A stretch of DNA of 33,337 nt. Source: Bacillota bacterium. Lineage in GTDB: Bacteria; Bacillota; Clostridia; Oscillospirales; Oscillospiraceae. The notes beneath the pieces were generated by a model, which worked only from the letters and a program-made list of their open reading frames with translations, did no database searches and had not been told where the DNA came from. Made by a program: the position numbers and the translations under genes. Location of the stretch: contig JAEXCS010000038.1 of NCBI GenBank assembly GCA_023402075.1, forward strand, positions 1 through 33,337, read 5' to 3'. Numbering within the stretch: the first letter of the stretch is position 1; each line of letters starts with the position of its first letter. Positions 7,416 to 15,180 of this stretch are shown one piece after another.

Positions 7416-7445
7416 AGCATAGCATAGGGGCATAAATTGTGTCAA
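7416..7445 (-). promoter_or_regulatory. Sigma-70-type promoter of the sigma-54 activator gene
   Basis: On the minus strand TTGACA (7445-7440) is followed after 18 bases by TATGCT (7421-7416), just upstream of the GTG start at 7393. The -35 box abuts the 43-bp palindrome at 7448-7490, so a protein bound there could also autoregulate this promoter. Confidence 0.5.
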
Positions 7446-7447
7446 GA

Positions 7448-7490
7448 AACCGCCAAGCCATTTTGCAAACTGCAAAATGGCTTGGCGGTT
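7448..7490. promoter_or_regulatory. 43-bp perfect palindrome, probable upstream activating sequence
   Basis: Arms AACCGCCAAGCCATTTTGCA (7448-7467) and its exact reverse complement (7471-7490) flank a three-base centre. Its middle lies about 160 bases upstream of the -24/-12 promoter, the usual distance for an enhancer bound by a sigma-54 activator, and between two divergent start sites where a terminator would be pointless. A weaker dyad (GCAAAA..TTCCA / TGGAA..TTTTGC, 7564-7604) reuses part of the motif. The interval 7394-7719 holds these control elements and no gene. Confidence 0.6.
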
Positions 7491-7630
7491 GGTCCGTGAT
7501 TTTATTTGAAGCCAATGCCGTCTGTGTTCTCTGAAAGAGATGAAAGCAAAAATTAATGCGTCAGCAAAATGCGGTATTTCCAGAGAAAAACGTGGAATTT
7601 TTGCTTGCAAGTATTATGTTTCGGAAAAGA

Positions 7631-7647
7631 TGGCATGATAATTGCTT
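7631..7647 (+). promoter_or_regulatory. Sigma-54 (-24/-12) promoter
   Basis: TGGCATGATAATTGCTT matches the sigma-54 consensus TGGCACG-N4-TTGCW. The invariant GG (7632-7633) and GC (7644-7645) have the required ten-base gap. It precedes the BCCT transporter gene and predicts a transcript start near 7657. Confidence 0.85.
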
Positions 7648-7719
7648 GTATTTTATTAAACAAAAAGGAAGGAGAGTGTGAACTGCCGTTAAATCAGCAG
7701 TTTCATACAACAACAAGTC

Positions 7720-9318
7720 ATGAGCGAAAAAAACACCGCGCAGAAACCTGTCCGTTGGAGCGTATTCGTCCCCTGCTTCCTGATCATCGGAGGCGCCGCA
7801 ATTCTGGGCATTGTCAACAATGCATGGCTGACGGAGGTGGCCAGCGCCGTCTTCGGATGGTCCCTGGGCAACTTCGGCTGGCTCTATCAGCTGGTAGCGA
7901 TGGGAACGCTGCTGCTCATCAGTCTGCTGGCTTTTTCAAAGCTGGGCAATATTCGGCTGGGAGGGCCGGAGGCCAAGGCAAAATACTCGTTTGGCTCCTG
8001 GTTTGCCATGACGCTTACCGGCGGCATTGCCACCGGGCTGATTACTTATGGCGTCAATGAAGTGCTGATTTATTTCGGCAATATTTACGGAGAGCTGGAT
8101 GGCTACGGCATTCAGGCGCTCAGCAGTGAAGCGGCATATTTTTCCATGGGTCGCTGCTTCTATAACTGGACTGTGATTCCCTACGCGATGTATGCCTTGT
8201 CCGGTGTGCTCATTGCGTATCTGTATTTCAACCGGGGAAAAGAACTTTCCGTGGCCGCATCCCTCACGCCGCTGTTCGGCGAAAAGGTGATGCACGGTTT
8301 TTGGAAATCCCTGATTGACGTACTGTCTGTGCTGGCGATTGCGCTGGGCTTGGCAGCCTCCTTGGGCGCTGGTCTGGCACTGATCGGCACCGGCCTTTCC
8401 GCAGCCTACGGCATCGCACAGGGCCCGGTTGTCTGGTTTATTCTCACCGCCATCATTACCGTCACTTTCACCGCCGCATCCGTCACAGGCATTGATAAGG
8501 GCATTAAGTGGTTGGCAGGACTGACCTCTAAAATCTTCTATATTTTGCTGATTCTGCTCTTTATCATCGGGCCTACCGTTTATATTCTGAATATGGCCAA
8601 TGTGGGCCTTGGGTACTGGCTGGACCGCTTCTGGATGTGGGGCTTTGATCCTGCCACTGTGGGCGGATCGGCGCTGGTGACATGGTGGACCATGTACGAC
8701 TGGGCCATCTGGATTGCCTATGCGCCGCTGATGGGCATTTTCTTTGCCATCATCGCTTATGGCCGCACAATCCGGCAATTTTTGGTCATTAACTGGATGC
8801 TGCCCTCCGCTTTCGGCTTTGTGTGGTTTGCTGTTTGGGGCGGTACTGCTCTGAACTGGCAGATTGCAGGCAAGGCGGATATTATCGGTGCCATTCAGAG
8901 CGGCGGCGCTGTGGCCGGCATCTGGGAATTTCTGAAGCATATTCCGCTGGGCACCATTTTAATTCCCATCATTATTATTACTTTGATCGCGGCGTTTTCT
9001 ACCACCGCGGATACCATGTCCACCACCATCTCGGCGTTGTGCACACAGGGTGCGCGGCATGATGAGGAGCCGGCCCTTTGGCAGAAGATTGTCTGGGGCG
9101 TTTCCATCGGCCTGATTGCCTGCATTATGGTGGCCTTTGGCGGCGGTGTACAGGGCGTGGACGGCGTGAAATATCTGGCGGCTTGCGGCGGCTTTGTCGT
9201 GCTGGCAATTTTTATTCTGCAAGTGTTTTCAGCGGTGAAGGTGTTTTTCTTTGATCCTGCTACCAAGCGGGATATTGAGGCTGGAAAAGCCGAGTCAGCA
9301 CTGGAAAAAACCGAGTAA
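7720..9318 (+). CDS. BCCT-family betaine/quaternary-amine transporter
   Basis: A 532-residue protein with about twelve membrane segments, the normal size of the betaine/choline/carnitine transporter family. Family-like blocks are LGGPEAKAKYSFGSWFAM near the N-terminus and the Trp-rich WWTMYDWAIWIAYAPLMG in the middle. Such carriers import trimethylammonium compounds, usually driven by sodium or protons or by exchange. No ribosome-binding site adjoins the ATG at 7720; the nearest (AAGGAAGGAGAG) is about 45 bases upstream, separated by an AACTGC/GCAGTT hairpin. In-frame stops rule out an earlier start. It is the first gene under the sigma-54 promoter and is followed after 13 bases by the lyase gene, so substrate supply for that enzyme is the likely role. 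Confidence 0.85.
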   Translation: MSEKNTAQKPVRWSVFVPCFLIIGGAAILGIVNNAWLTEVASAVFGWSLGNFGWLYQLVAMGTLLLISLLAFSKLGNIRLGGPEAKAKYSFGSWFAMTLTGGIATGLITYGVNEVLIYFGNIYGELDGYGIQALSSEAAYFSMGRCFYNWTVIPYAMYALSGVLIAYLYFNRGKELSVAASLTPLFGEKVMHGFWKSLIDVLSVLAIALGLAASLGAGLALIGTGLSAAYGIAQGPVVWFILTAIITVTFTAASVTGIDKGIKWLAGLTSKIFYILLILLFIIGPTVYILNMANVGLGYWLDRFWMWGFDPATVGGSALVTWWTMYDWAIWIAYAPLMGIFFAIIAYGRTIRQFLVINWMLPSAFGFVWFAVWGGTALNWQIAGKADIIGAIQSGGAVAGIWEFLKHIPLGTILIPIIIITLIAAFSTTADTMSTTISALCTQGARHDEEPALWQKIVWGVSIGLIACIMVAFGGGVQGVDGVKYLAACGGFVVLAIFILQVFSAVKVFFFDPATKRDIEAGKAESALEKTE

Positions 9319-9331
9319 GCGGAGGAATCAT

Positions 9332-10867
9332 GTGAAAAAGGAAAGTCAAGCGGTGGTTTTGGGGATGCCCATCACTTTGAAAGATTTTATCGCGGTAGCC
9401 CGGGAGGGCGCTGAGGTGGAATTTTCAGAAGAATACAAAACCCGCGTAAAACGCTCCCGTGCACTGGTAGAGCGATGGGTGGACGAGGAAAAGGTCATGT
9501 ACGGCGTGACCACCGGCTTTGGTGCATTGTGCACCAAAGCCATTGACAAGGAGGAAACTGCGCAGCTTCAGGAAAATATACTGCTTTCCCATTCCGTGTC
9601 CGTGGGCCAGCCCCTGTCGATTGAACGGGTGCGGGGAACCATGCTGATGGTTTTGCAAAATCTGGGTCAGGGATACTCCGGCGTGGGCCTTGGCGTGCTG
9701 GAGCGGTATCGCAGCTTTTTGAATCTGGGGTTGACCCCGTGGGCGCCGGGTGACGGCAGCGTGGGCTATCTGTCTCCGGAGGCCCACATGGCCATGGTGC
9801 TCATCGGCGGAGGAAGGGCCTATTGGAAAGGCGAGCTGCTGGAGGGCCGCGAAGCTCTGACGCGGGCAGGGCTGGAGCCTTTGACGCTTGGTTCCAAGGA
9901 GGGGCTGGCGCTGGTGTCAGGCACCACCTCTTCCACCGCCATGGCGGCCTTGGCCGTCTGGGATTTACTGAATGCCGCGAAAGCCGCCGATATCATCGGT
10001 GCAGTATCGTTGGAAACCGGGCGGGGCGTGATGGACGCTTTTGACCCAAGGGTCATGCAGGTGCGCCCGCATCCCGATCAGGCCAATACGGCAGAGAATG
10101 TCCGCCATATTTTAAAAGACTCAGGGATTATAGAAAAGTACCGGGGCAGCCGGGTGCAGGATGCGCTTTCGCTCCGGTGTATTCCCCAGCTCCATGGCGC
10201 GGCGAAAAAAACCCTTTTGGATGCAAAAACGGCCATTGAAATTGAGATGAACGCCTGCTGCGACAATCCGATCATCTGGCCCGAGGACGGAAACGAAGCG
10301 GTTATTTCCGCATGCAATGCGGATTCGTCCTATGTGGGAATGGAGATGGACAGCGCCTGCATTGCCGCCGTGGGGCTTGCAAAAATGTCCGAGCGGCGCA
10401 ACAACCGCCTGATTGATGAAAGCTTGTCCGGCTATCCGTGGTTTTGTATTAAGAAGCCGGGCTTAAACTCTGGGCTGATGATTCCTCAGTATACGCAGGC
10501 TGGCCTGCTGAACGAGATGCGGATGCTGGCCACGCCGTCTACAATTGACAACACGCCCACCTGCGGCAATCAGGAGGACTATGTGGCCATGGGCTATAAC
10601 GCCTGCAAAAAGGCAGGTGCGGCGGCGGAAAAGCTGGAATATATTTTGGCAATTGAATTGCTTTCGGCTTATCAGGCGCAACAATTTTTGGACCCGGATG
10701 TAAGCCGTGGGATAGGCAGCGCCGCAGCGCTGAAGGAGATAGGGAAACGGGTTCCGGTCATGGAAAAGGATGAATTTCTCTATCCCTACATTGAAACGCT
10801 GCGGGAGATGATTCACACCGGACATCTGGCGCAGGCAGTGGAAAGCGTCACAGGTCCGCTGAAATGA
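9332..10867 (+). CDS. MIO-less histidine/phenylalanine ammonia-lyase homologue, probable ergothionase
   Basis: A 511-residue member of the HAL/PAL superfamily with the YGVTTGFG block (Tyr57), GSVG (142-145) and QEDYV regions. The Ala-Ser-Gly triad that cyclises to the MIO cofactor is absent: where HAL has GSVGASGDLAPLAHM this protein reads GSVG-YLSPEAHM, a deletion of the cofactor-forming residues. To my knowledge ergothionase, which eliminates trimethylamine from ergothioneine to give thiourocanate, belongs to this superfamily and works without MIO. Pairing with a carrier for trimethylammonium betaines fits that substrate or a relative such as hercynine. The start is a GTG at 9332 with GGAGG six bases upstream. 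The superfamily is certain; the substrate is inferred. Confidence 0.75.
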   Translation: MKKESQAVVLGMPITLKDFIAVAREGAEVEFSEEYKTRVKRSRALVERWVDEEKVMYGVTTGFGALCTKAIDKEETAQLQENILLSHSVSVGQPLSIERVRGTMLMVLQNLGQGYSGVGLGVLERYRSFLNLGLTPWAPGDGSVGYLSPEAHMAMVLIGGGRAYWKGELLEGREALTRAGLEPLTLGSKEGLALVSGTTSSTAMAALAVWDLLNAAKAADIIGAVSLETGRGVMDAFDPRVMQVRPHPDQANTAENVRHILKDSGIIEKYRGSRVQDALSLRCIPQLHGAAKKTLLDAKTAIEIEMNACCDNPIIWPEDGNEAVISACNADSSYVGMEMDSACIAAVGLAKMSERRNNRLIDESLSGYPWFCIKKPGLNSGLMIPQYTQAGLLNEMRMLATPSTIDNTPTCGNQEDYVAMGYNACKKAGAAAEKLEYILAIELLSAYQAQQFLDPDVSRGIGSAAALKEIGKRVPVMEKDEFLYPYIETLREMIHTGHLAQAVESVTGPLK

Positions 10868-10884
10868 GAAAGGGGGCAGGTATC

Positions 10885-11142
10885 ATGCGCGGAACGGATA
10901 AAAAACAAGTTGAAATAGACCTCATGAAGATTTTTTTAACGCCGCCCGATACAAAAAAGGAGAGAATTACCCTGCTTACAATGCTGGTGGTGACGTTTCT
11001 CATCTTTTTTGGGCCGATTTGCTTTTCGGATATTTCCCCGGTGAAGGCAATTTTGCTGGCATGTCTGCCTGCGGTGTCCCTCTCTTGGGGATGGATGGTG
11101 CTTCTGCGGTCCTTGTTTCGCAAGAGAGAATTTTGCAAGTAA
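10885..11142 (+). CDS. Small two-span membrane protein, unknown
   Basis: An 85-residue protein with a charged N-terminus and two hydrophobic segments (about residues 31-50 and 55-74), ending in a basic tail. AAGGGGG eight bases before the ATG at 10885 supports this start; an earlier in-frame ATG at 10864 overlaps the lyase stop. It is the last gene before a strong terminator and belongs to the sigma-54 operon. I do not recognise it; a subunit or accessory factor for the transporter is possible but unproven. Confidence 0.65.
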   Translation: MRGTDKKQVEIDLMKIFLTPPDTKKERITLLTMLVVTFLIFFGPICFSDISPVKAILLACLPAVSLSWGWMVLLRSLFRKREFCK

Positions 11143-11179
11143 GCACGCCGACAAAGGCAAAAAACATGCTGGAAATTCT

Positions 11180-11219
11180 AAAAGCCACTGCTTTTTTACG
11201 AAAAGCAGTGGCTTTTTCT
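11180..11219 (+). terminator. Rho-independent terminator of the transporter/lyase operon
   Basis: AAAAGCCACTGCTTTT pairs perfectly with AAAAGCAGTGGCTTTT around a short loop, and the stem ends in a T-run. It lies 38 bases after the small membrane-protein gene. Confidence 0.9.
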
Positions 11220-11311
11220 TGACGCTTAAATCACAAATGAAACTTAATTGGTTTCGTGTACACGTTTTAACTGCACGCAGCATGGGGCGGCATTTGCCTC
11301 AATCAATAGAG

Positions 11312-11539
11312 GATTACATCGCCTTAGGCGTAATTTATACTTCTGAAATCACCGGCAGCGGCGGGCACGCCGCTCATCCACATCGCAGCATTGACTCGGT
11401 TTCGGCAATGTTTGTGGCGTGCAAATTGCGTGAGCTGCTGCGCACCGGCAGCACTACGGACAAAATTCTGCCCATCACCAAGGAGTGACAGCAATGGCTG
11501 CTGGAAGCGGTCTGCTCCACACTGGAGAGTCAATCAATT
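11312..11539 (+). pseudogene. Remnant of an M20-family amidohydrolase/peptidase
   Basis: In one frame the translation reads DYIALGVIYTSEITGSGG then HAAHPHRSIDSVSAMF, which matches the dimerisation-domain core of M20 hydrolases (GkGGHAA-PH-xID). After an in-frame TGA at 11486 the same frame continues QQWLLEAVCSTLES, plausible for the same family. The metal-binding domain is missing, there is no start or ribosome-binding site, and the flanks are non-coding. I read it as a decayed fragment left by a deletion. The remainder of 11220-11550 holds nothing else I can identify. Confidence 0.5.
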
Positions 11540-11550
11540 TTTTGGCGATC

Positions 11551-12486
11551 TTACTTATTGCTCAAGGTCACATTGGCAATATGGATATCGGATTGACTGT
11601 TACCGTAATTTTTAAGATTCGTCAAATGCAATTGCTTTCGGCTTCGCTCAAAAAGCTCTTGCCGATTTTTCTGCCATACACCAATTTGCAGTGTTTGAAG
11701 AACTGCCAGCTGGCACATCGCAGTGGTAGAAATATTTAATGTATTGCTGATGTTGCGGATAGCGGTAAACAGGACAATATCGGCATATTTGCTCAATATG
11801 GAGTTCTGTGCGGATGTAATTAGAATTGTTGTTGCTCCGCATTCTTTTGCGTAATATAGGCAATCGCCGGTGGATTTGGATGTGCCATTATAGCTTATGC
11901 CAATTACTACGTCCCCTTCCTTTAAACAAGCGGCGGTTCTAAGCTGCAGCAATGTATCGCCTACGGACATTGCCATCATACCAAGCGACAAAAACATGCC
12001 TGCTCCTGCCTGTGCAATTCCGCTGGCGCTGCCGATTGCCGTGAACAGAATATGATTGGCGGTGGAAAGGGCGTTAATGGCGGCCGCAAAAGAGGCATTG
12101 TTTGTATTTAAAATACATTCTTCAATGGATTTCTGTGTAAACCGGATGGCTTTTTGTTTGAAGGTATTGATGGAATCATTATCATCAATGCCAATGTCGT
12201 GTTCCGGCAAAACCACGCGCCCCTGTTGAATGTGGAACTTCAAGTCAGCAAACCCCTTGTAGCCGATTGTTTTACAGAAGCGAATGATTGTTGCCACGCT
12301 GACGCCGATTTCTCCTGCCAGATGATGAATGGATTGGGAAGCAAAGGCATCCTGGTGAGTCAACAGATAATCGGATACCAGAAGCTCCGCCTGACTCATT
12401 TTATCATGATTTATGCGGATTCGTTCCATGTACTCCCCGCACTCCTCAAACGCAAGAGAATAGTCTTCCTGATTTACTCCAGCCAT
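11551..12486 (-). CDS. RpiR-family transcriptional regulator (HTH + SIS domain)
   Basis: A 311-residue protein with an N-terminal RpiR-type helix-turn-helix (about residues 25-100, including SVATIIRFCKTIGYKGF) and a SIS phosphosugar-type domain (about 135-265, with GSASGIAQAGA and GISYNGTSKST). The family senses phosphorylated sugars or related acids and represses or activates catabolic operons. AGGAG lies seven bases before the ATG. Its own promoter (TTGCGA-N17-TAAAAT) is followed at once by TTTGTAACATGTTTT, and the same 15 bases overlap the -35 box of the six-gene operon at 12829-19065, so it very likely autoregulates and represses that operon. Confidence 0.9.
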   Translation of the reverse strand: MAGVNQEDYSLAFEECGEYMERIRINHDKMSQAELLVSDYLLTHQDAFASQSIHHLAGEIGVSVATIIRFCKTIGYKGFADLKFHIQQGRVVLPEHDIGIDDNDSINTFKQKAIRFTQKSIEECILNTNNASFAAAINALSTANHILFTAIGSASGIAQAGAGMFLSLGMMAMSVGDTLLQLRTAACLKEGDVVIGISYNGTSKSTGDCLYYAKECGATTILITSAQNSILSKYADIVLFTAIRNISNTLNISTTAMCQLAVLQTLQIGVWQKNRQELFERSRKQLHLTNLKNYGNSQSDIHIANVTLSNK

Positions 12487-12552
12487 GTGCGTCTCCTATC
12501 CTTAGCCATAAAATATTTGAGTGCGGTATATAGCGGTTGTCCCGAAAATTTA

Positions 12553-12598
12553 TTTGTAACATGTTTTATATTTTAGCGCACATATTGTTCACTCGCAA
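12553..12598 (-). promoter_or_regulatory. Promoter and operator of the RpiR-type regulator gene
   Basis: On the minus strand TTGCGA (12598-12593), 17 bases and TAAAAT (12575-12570) form a good promoter. The operator AAAACATGTTACAAA (12567-12553), built around the palindrome AACATGTT, covers the expected start point. The identical 15 bases recur at 19140-19154. The gap 12487-12828 holds this promoter, two hairpins and no gene. Confidence 0.65.
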
Positions 12599-12621
12599 CT
12601 GTTTTGCAAAAATTCGGGGCT

Positions 12622-12674
12622 AAAAACCATAAAGCACCGGAAAAAGTTTTTGCTTTTCTTTCCGATACTTTATG
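12622..12674 (-). terminator. Hairpin terminator downstream of the TTT operon
   Basis: Arms at 12628-12643 and 12659-12674 pair over 16 bases. The two non-Watson-Crick positions are G-U pairs only in minus-strand RNA, and a GTTTTT run follows on that strand, so the structure acts on minus-strand transcripts. Confidence 0.55.
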
Positions 12675-12758
12675 TATGTTGTAATTTACTTTTAAAAGGC
12701 GGTGATCAAAACAAACCTGTTCCGGCAGGCGTAAAATATGCCGGGTATCTCCTTGAAC

Positions 12759-12803
12759 CAAAAAACTGCGAGCATTCCCCCGAATAAGAAGGGGTACTCA
12801 TGC
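12759..12803 (-). terminator. Rho-independent terminator after the dehydrogenase gene
   Basis: On the minus strand GAGTACCCC pairs with GGGGGAATGCTC, extended by GCAT bases, and is followed by GCAGTTTTTTGG. It lies 26 bases beyond the stop of the last gene of the operon. A further CCGGCA/TGCCGG hairpin at 12722-12744 follows. Confidence 0.7.
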
Positions 12804-12828
12804 TGTAAGCTTTCACACAGGGCATTGG

Positions 12829-13857
12829 TCAGAAATCAAACATGCCGATTGGGGTGGTACCTGGCTTTTTGAGATCGGTATAAATTGGCGCAGTGGCATA
12901 ATCTACGTCTTGAATGGGCCACGTCGGTTCTTTTCCCTCGTAAACCTCTTGTATCCCCATGGCCGAAAAATAAGACGCACGATGAGCGGCTTCTACGGTA
13001 TTGCCACCGATATGAGGATAGATAATGACGTTGTCCAGTGTTAGAAGCAGATTTGCAGGGTTTACCGGCTCGTTGCTGATCGCATCCAGCCCTGCTCCGG
13101 CAATCACGCCGGATTTACATGCATTGTACAGATCCGCTTCTACGACACAGGCTCCGCGTGCCGTGTTGATGAGGAAGGCGGTGGGTTTCATCATAGCCAG
13201 ACGCGTATGGTCAATCATGTTCTTTGTTACGCTGGTGCTGGGCGTGTGAACAGAAACATAATCGCTCTCTTTAAAAATGCGATCAAGATCCCGAACGACT
13301 TCCACCCCTTCCGGAAATGTTTCGGCAGGTTTATAAGGGTCATAGGCCAGGACATTCATTTCCATTGCCAGCGCACGAATGGCCAGCCTGCTTCCGATGT
13401 TGCCGCAGCCAATGATTCCGATGGTTTTTCCGCTGATGGTGTTTTTGCGCACCTTCAGCTTCGCCCTGTAATAGTCTTGAACCCATGTATTATGCAAAAC
13501 CGTCACATTTCGGCTGCATTCCAAAATTAGCAGCAGTGCCGTTTCCGCAACAGAAGTGCTGTTGGCCACCGGTGCATACAGTGCCTGCACGCCATTTTCA
13601 TGACATGCCTTCACATCTAACGAATCAAAGCCTGCACCATGCCGGACAATGACCTTGAGATTGGGATTGCTCTCAATAACTTCTCGCGTAACGGGGGTGA
13701 TGCGGACAATCATCGCGTCCGGCTGATGCTCCTTCATATCTGCCAAAACATCCGCCGGTTCAAATCCGCGTCCATCTATGATGGTGTGGCCCGCATTCTC
13801 CAGCAGCTGGCGACCTTCATGCATAATTTCCTGGGGAAGTAATATTTTCCAAGGCAT
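12829..13857 (-). CDS. D-isomer-specific 2-hydroxyacid dehydrogenase
   Basis: A 342-residue NAD-dependent dehydrogenase. The Rossmann fold shows GIIGCGNIGS, and the catalytic Arg (NTARGACVVE), Glu (DAISNEP) and His (YPHIGGN) are all present, so the enzyme should be active. It would interconvert a D-2-hydroxy acid and the 2-oxo acid; the substrate is not readable from sequence. I start at the ATG at 13857 (MPWKILLPQE) because the family begins here; the frame is open to 13935 and the ribosome-binding site is weak. It is the last gene of the RpiR-linked operon, where it could oxidise the hydroxy acid released by the upstream hydrolase. Confidence 0.85.
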   Translation of the reverse strand: MPWKILLPQEIMHEGRQLLENAGHTIIDGRGFEPADVLADMKEHQPDAMIVRITPVTREVIESNPNLKVIVRHGAGFDSLDVKACHENGVQALYAPVANSTSVAETALLLILECSRNVTVLHNTWVQDYYRAKLKVRKNTISGKTIGIIGCGNIGSRLAIRALAMEMNVLAYDPYKPAETFPEGVEVVRDLDRIFKESDYVSVHTPSTSVTKNMIDHTRLAMMKPTAFLINTARGACVVEADLYNACKSGVIAGAGLDAISNEPVNPANLLLTLDNVIIYPHIGGNTVEAAHRASYFSAMGIQEVYEGKEPTWPIQDVDYATAPIYTDLKKPGTTPIGMFDF

Positions 13858-14007
13858 AAAAAAGCTTCTTTCTCTTTGTTTTGGGGCAGTCTGCCCATCA
13901 ATAAAAACCGGGTTACAATCCTTGATAAACTGCAAATGATACGTTTGCGAAAGACGAGTCAGCGGCAGATGATCCTGTTTGCCTGATAGAGCGCATTCAA
14001 GCCGTTT

Positions 14008-15159
14008 TTAGAAAGAAATGTCACGATATACAACCTCTCCGTTTTTGACTGTCATAACAGGGCGAAACCGCTGTGTTCCTTTTCGCAGCTGACATGCTGA
14101 ATCGGAATATGGACGGTCGCCAAATTCCACGTCACCAAGAACCTGCTGAAATACCGCAATGTCTCCGTTTGCCCCCGGACTCAGGCATCCGATTTTTCCC
14201 TGTAAGCGCATATGCCGCGCCGGCTCGCTGGTACAGGCGGCAAACAGGTTCTCCATGGGGACCCCAAGCATAAAATACTTAGCCAGTTGATTGGACAAAC
14301 TGAACGCTGTGGGACGCAGGTTCATGCTGAACCTGGTCAGGTCTGTGGCAATAAAATCAGGATAAAACTTTTGGGCAATCGCAGGCTCGCTGACAGCAAA
14401 GGAAAAGTGCGCCCGTGCATCGGCTGCCTCGAATAATACGCCCCGCTCCCGTGCGTCCCAAGCCGCCTGAGAAACCGCGCCGCTTTGACCCAAAATGGTA
14501 TCTCCCTTGTTCATATACATATGGGTCAAAACGTCCCCTTTTCGCAGATAGCTCAAAAGCTCATCCATTGTGCCCGGGGGATTGGTACAATGAATCATTA
14601 CGGGAACCCCCAGCTGCTCTGCCAGATTCACCGTTTCACGAAGAGGGCGGTATCCCAACTCTCCTACGATTTCGCGGCTGGTGCGCAGCTTCAGCCCCTC
14701 CAGACGACTGCCGTACTGTGCAAACAGCTCCGCTATTGCGTGCGGGTCATAGCTTTCCGGCGCAACCTCCTCCATCTTCCGGGGAAGAGAGGAAAGCCCC
14801 GTAGAGCACACATTCAGATAGGCGCGAATGGTGAGCTTGCTGTCATCCAGAAAGGGAAGATATTCCCGAAACGTCCGGCATCCGGTGCTGCCCGCGTCCA
14901 CCGCGGTTGTCACGCCAGAGCTGAAACATACCGCCTCAGCGGGAATACCGATACTTGCCAGCGGATATAGATGGGCATGGTGATCAATCAATCCGGGAGT
15001 TACGAGGCACTGTGCGGCATCCACCACCATGATGGCATCTTCAGTTTGATACTGCCCCACTCCTGCGATCTTTCCATCGACTACCGCCACATCTGCTTTT
15101 TGAAAAACGTGATTTTCCGGATCCAGAATGGTCCCATTCTTTACAATCAATTGATACAT
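14008..15159 (-). CDS. COG3964-type amidohydrolase/deacetylase
   Basis: A 383-residue member of the amidohydrolase superfamily, similar to proteins often mislabelled dihydroorotase. Metal-site elements are DHHAHLYP near residue 60, Lys in EGLKLRTS, His in MIHCTNPP, His in THMYMNKGD and Asp in IATDLTRF. Characterised COG3964 proteins hydrolyse acetylated alpha-hydroxy acids such as acetyl-(R)-mandelate. With a D-2-hydroxyacid dehydrogenase downstream, this enzyme probably releases an (R)-2-hydroxy acid from an acylated or amidated precursor. The ATG has GGAGG six to seven bases upstream, and the gene follows tctA after 21 bases. Confidence 0.8.
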   Translation of the reverse strand: MYQLIVKNGTILDPENHVFQKADVAVVDGKIAGVGQYQTEDAIMVVDAAQCLVTPGLIDHHAHLYPLASIGIPAEAVCFSSGVTTAVDAGSTGCRTFREYLPFLDDSKLTIRAYLNVCSTGLSSLPRKMEEVAPESYDPHAIAELFAQYGSRLEGLKLRTSREIVGELGYRPLRETVNLAEQLGVPVMIHCTNPPGTMDELLSYLRKGDVLTHMYMNKGDTILGQSGAVSQAAWDARERGVLFEAADARAHFSFAVSEPAIAQKFYPDFIATDLTRFSMNLRPTAFSLSNQLAKYFMLGVPMENLFAACTSEPARHMRLQGKIGCLSPGANGDIAVFQQVLGDVEFGDRPYSDSACQLRKGTQRFRPVMTVKNGEVVYRDISF

Positions 15160-15180
15160 TGTGCACCTCCTGCCTTTACC

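Noticed and set aside
7448..7490. Reading the 43-bp palindrome as a transcription terminator
   Set aside because: It lies between divergent promoters with no gene ending near it and lacks a T-tract; an operator or enhancer role fits better.
7593..7608. Second TGGAA...TTGCA site resembling a -24/-12 promoter
   Set aside because: The GG-to-GC gap is 11 instead of the required 10 bases, and the site at 7631-7647 is a much better match.
7936..8940. 334-codon minus-strand frame opposite the BCCT transporter
   Set aside because: Antisense shadow rich in Gln, His and Asn; no homology recognised and the transporter frame is clear.
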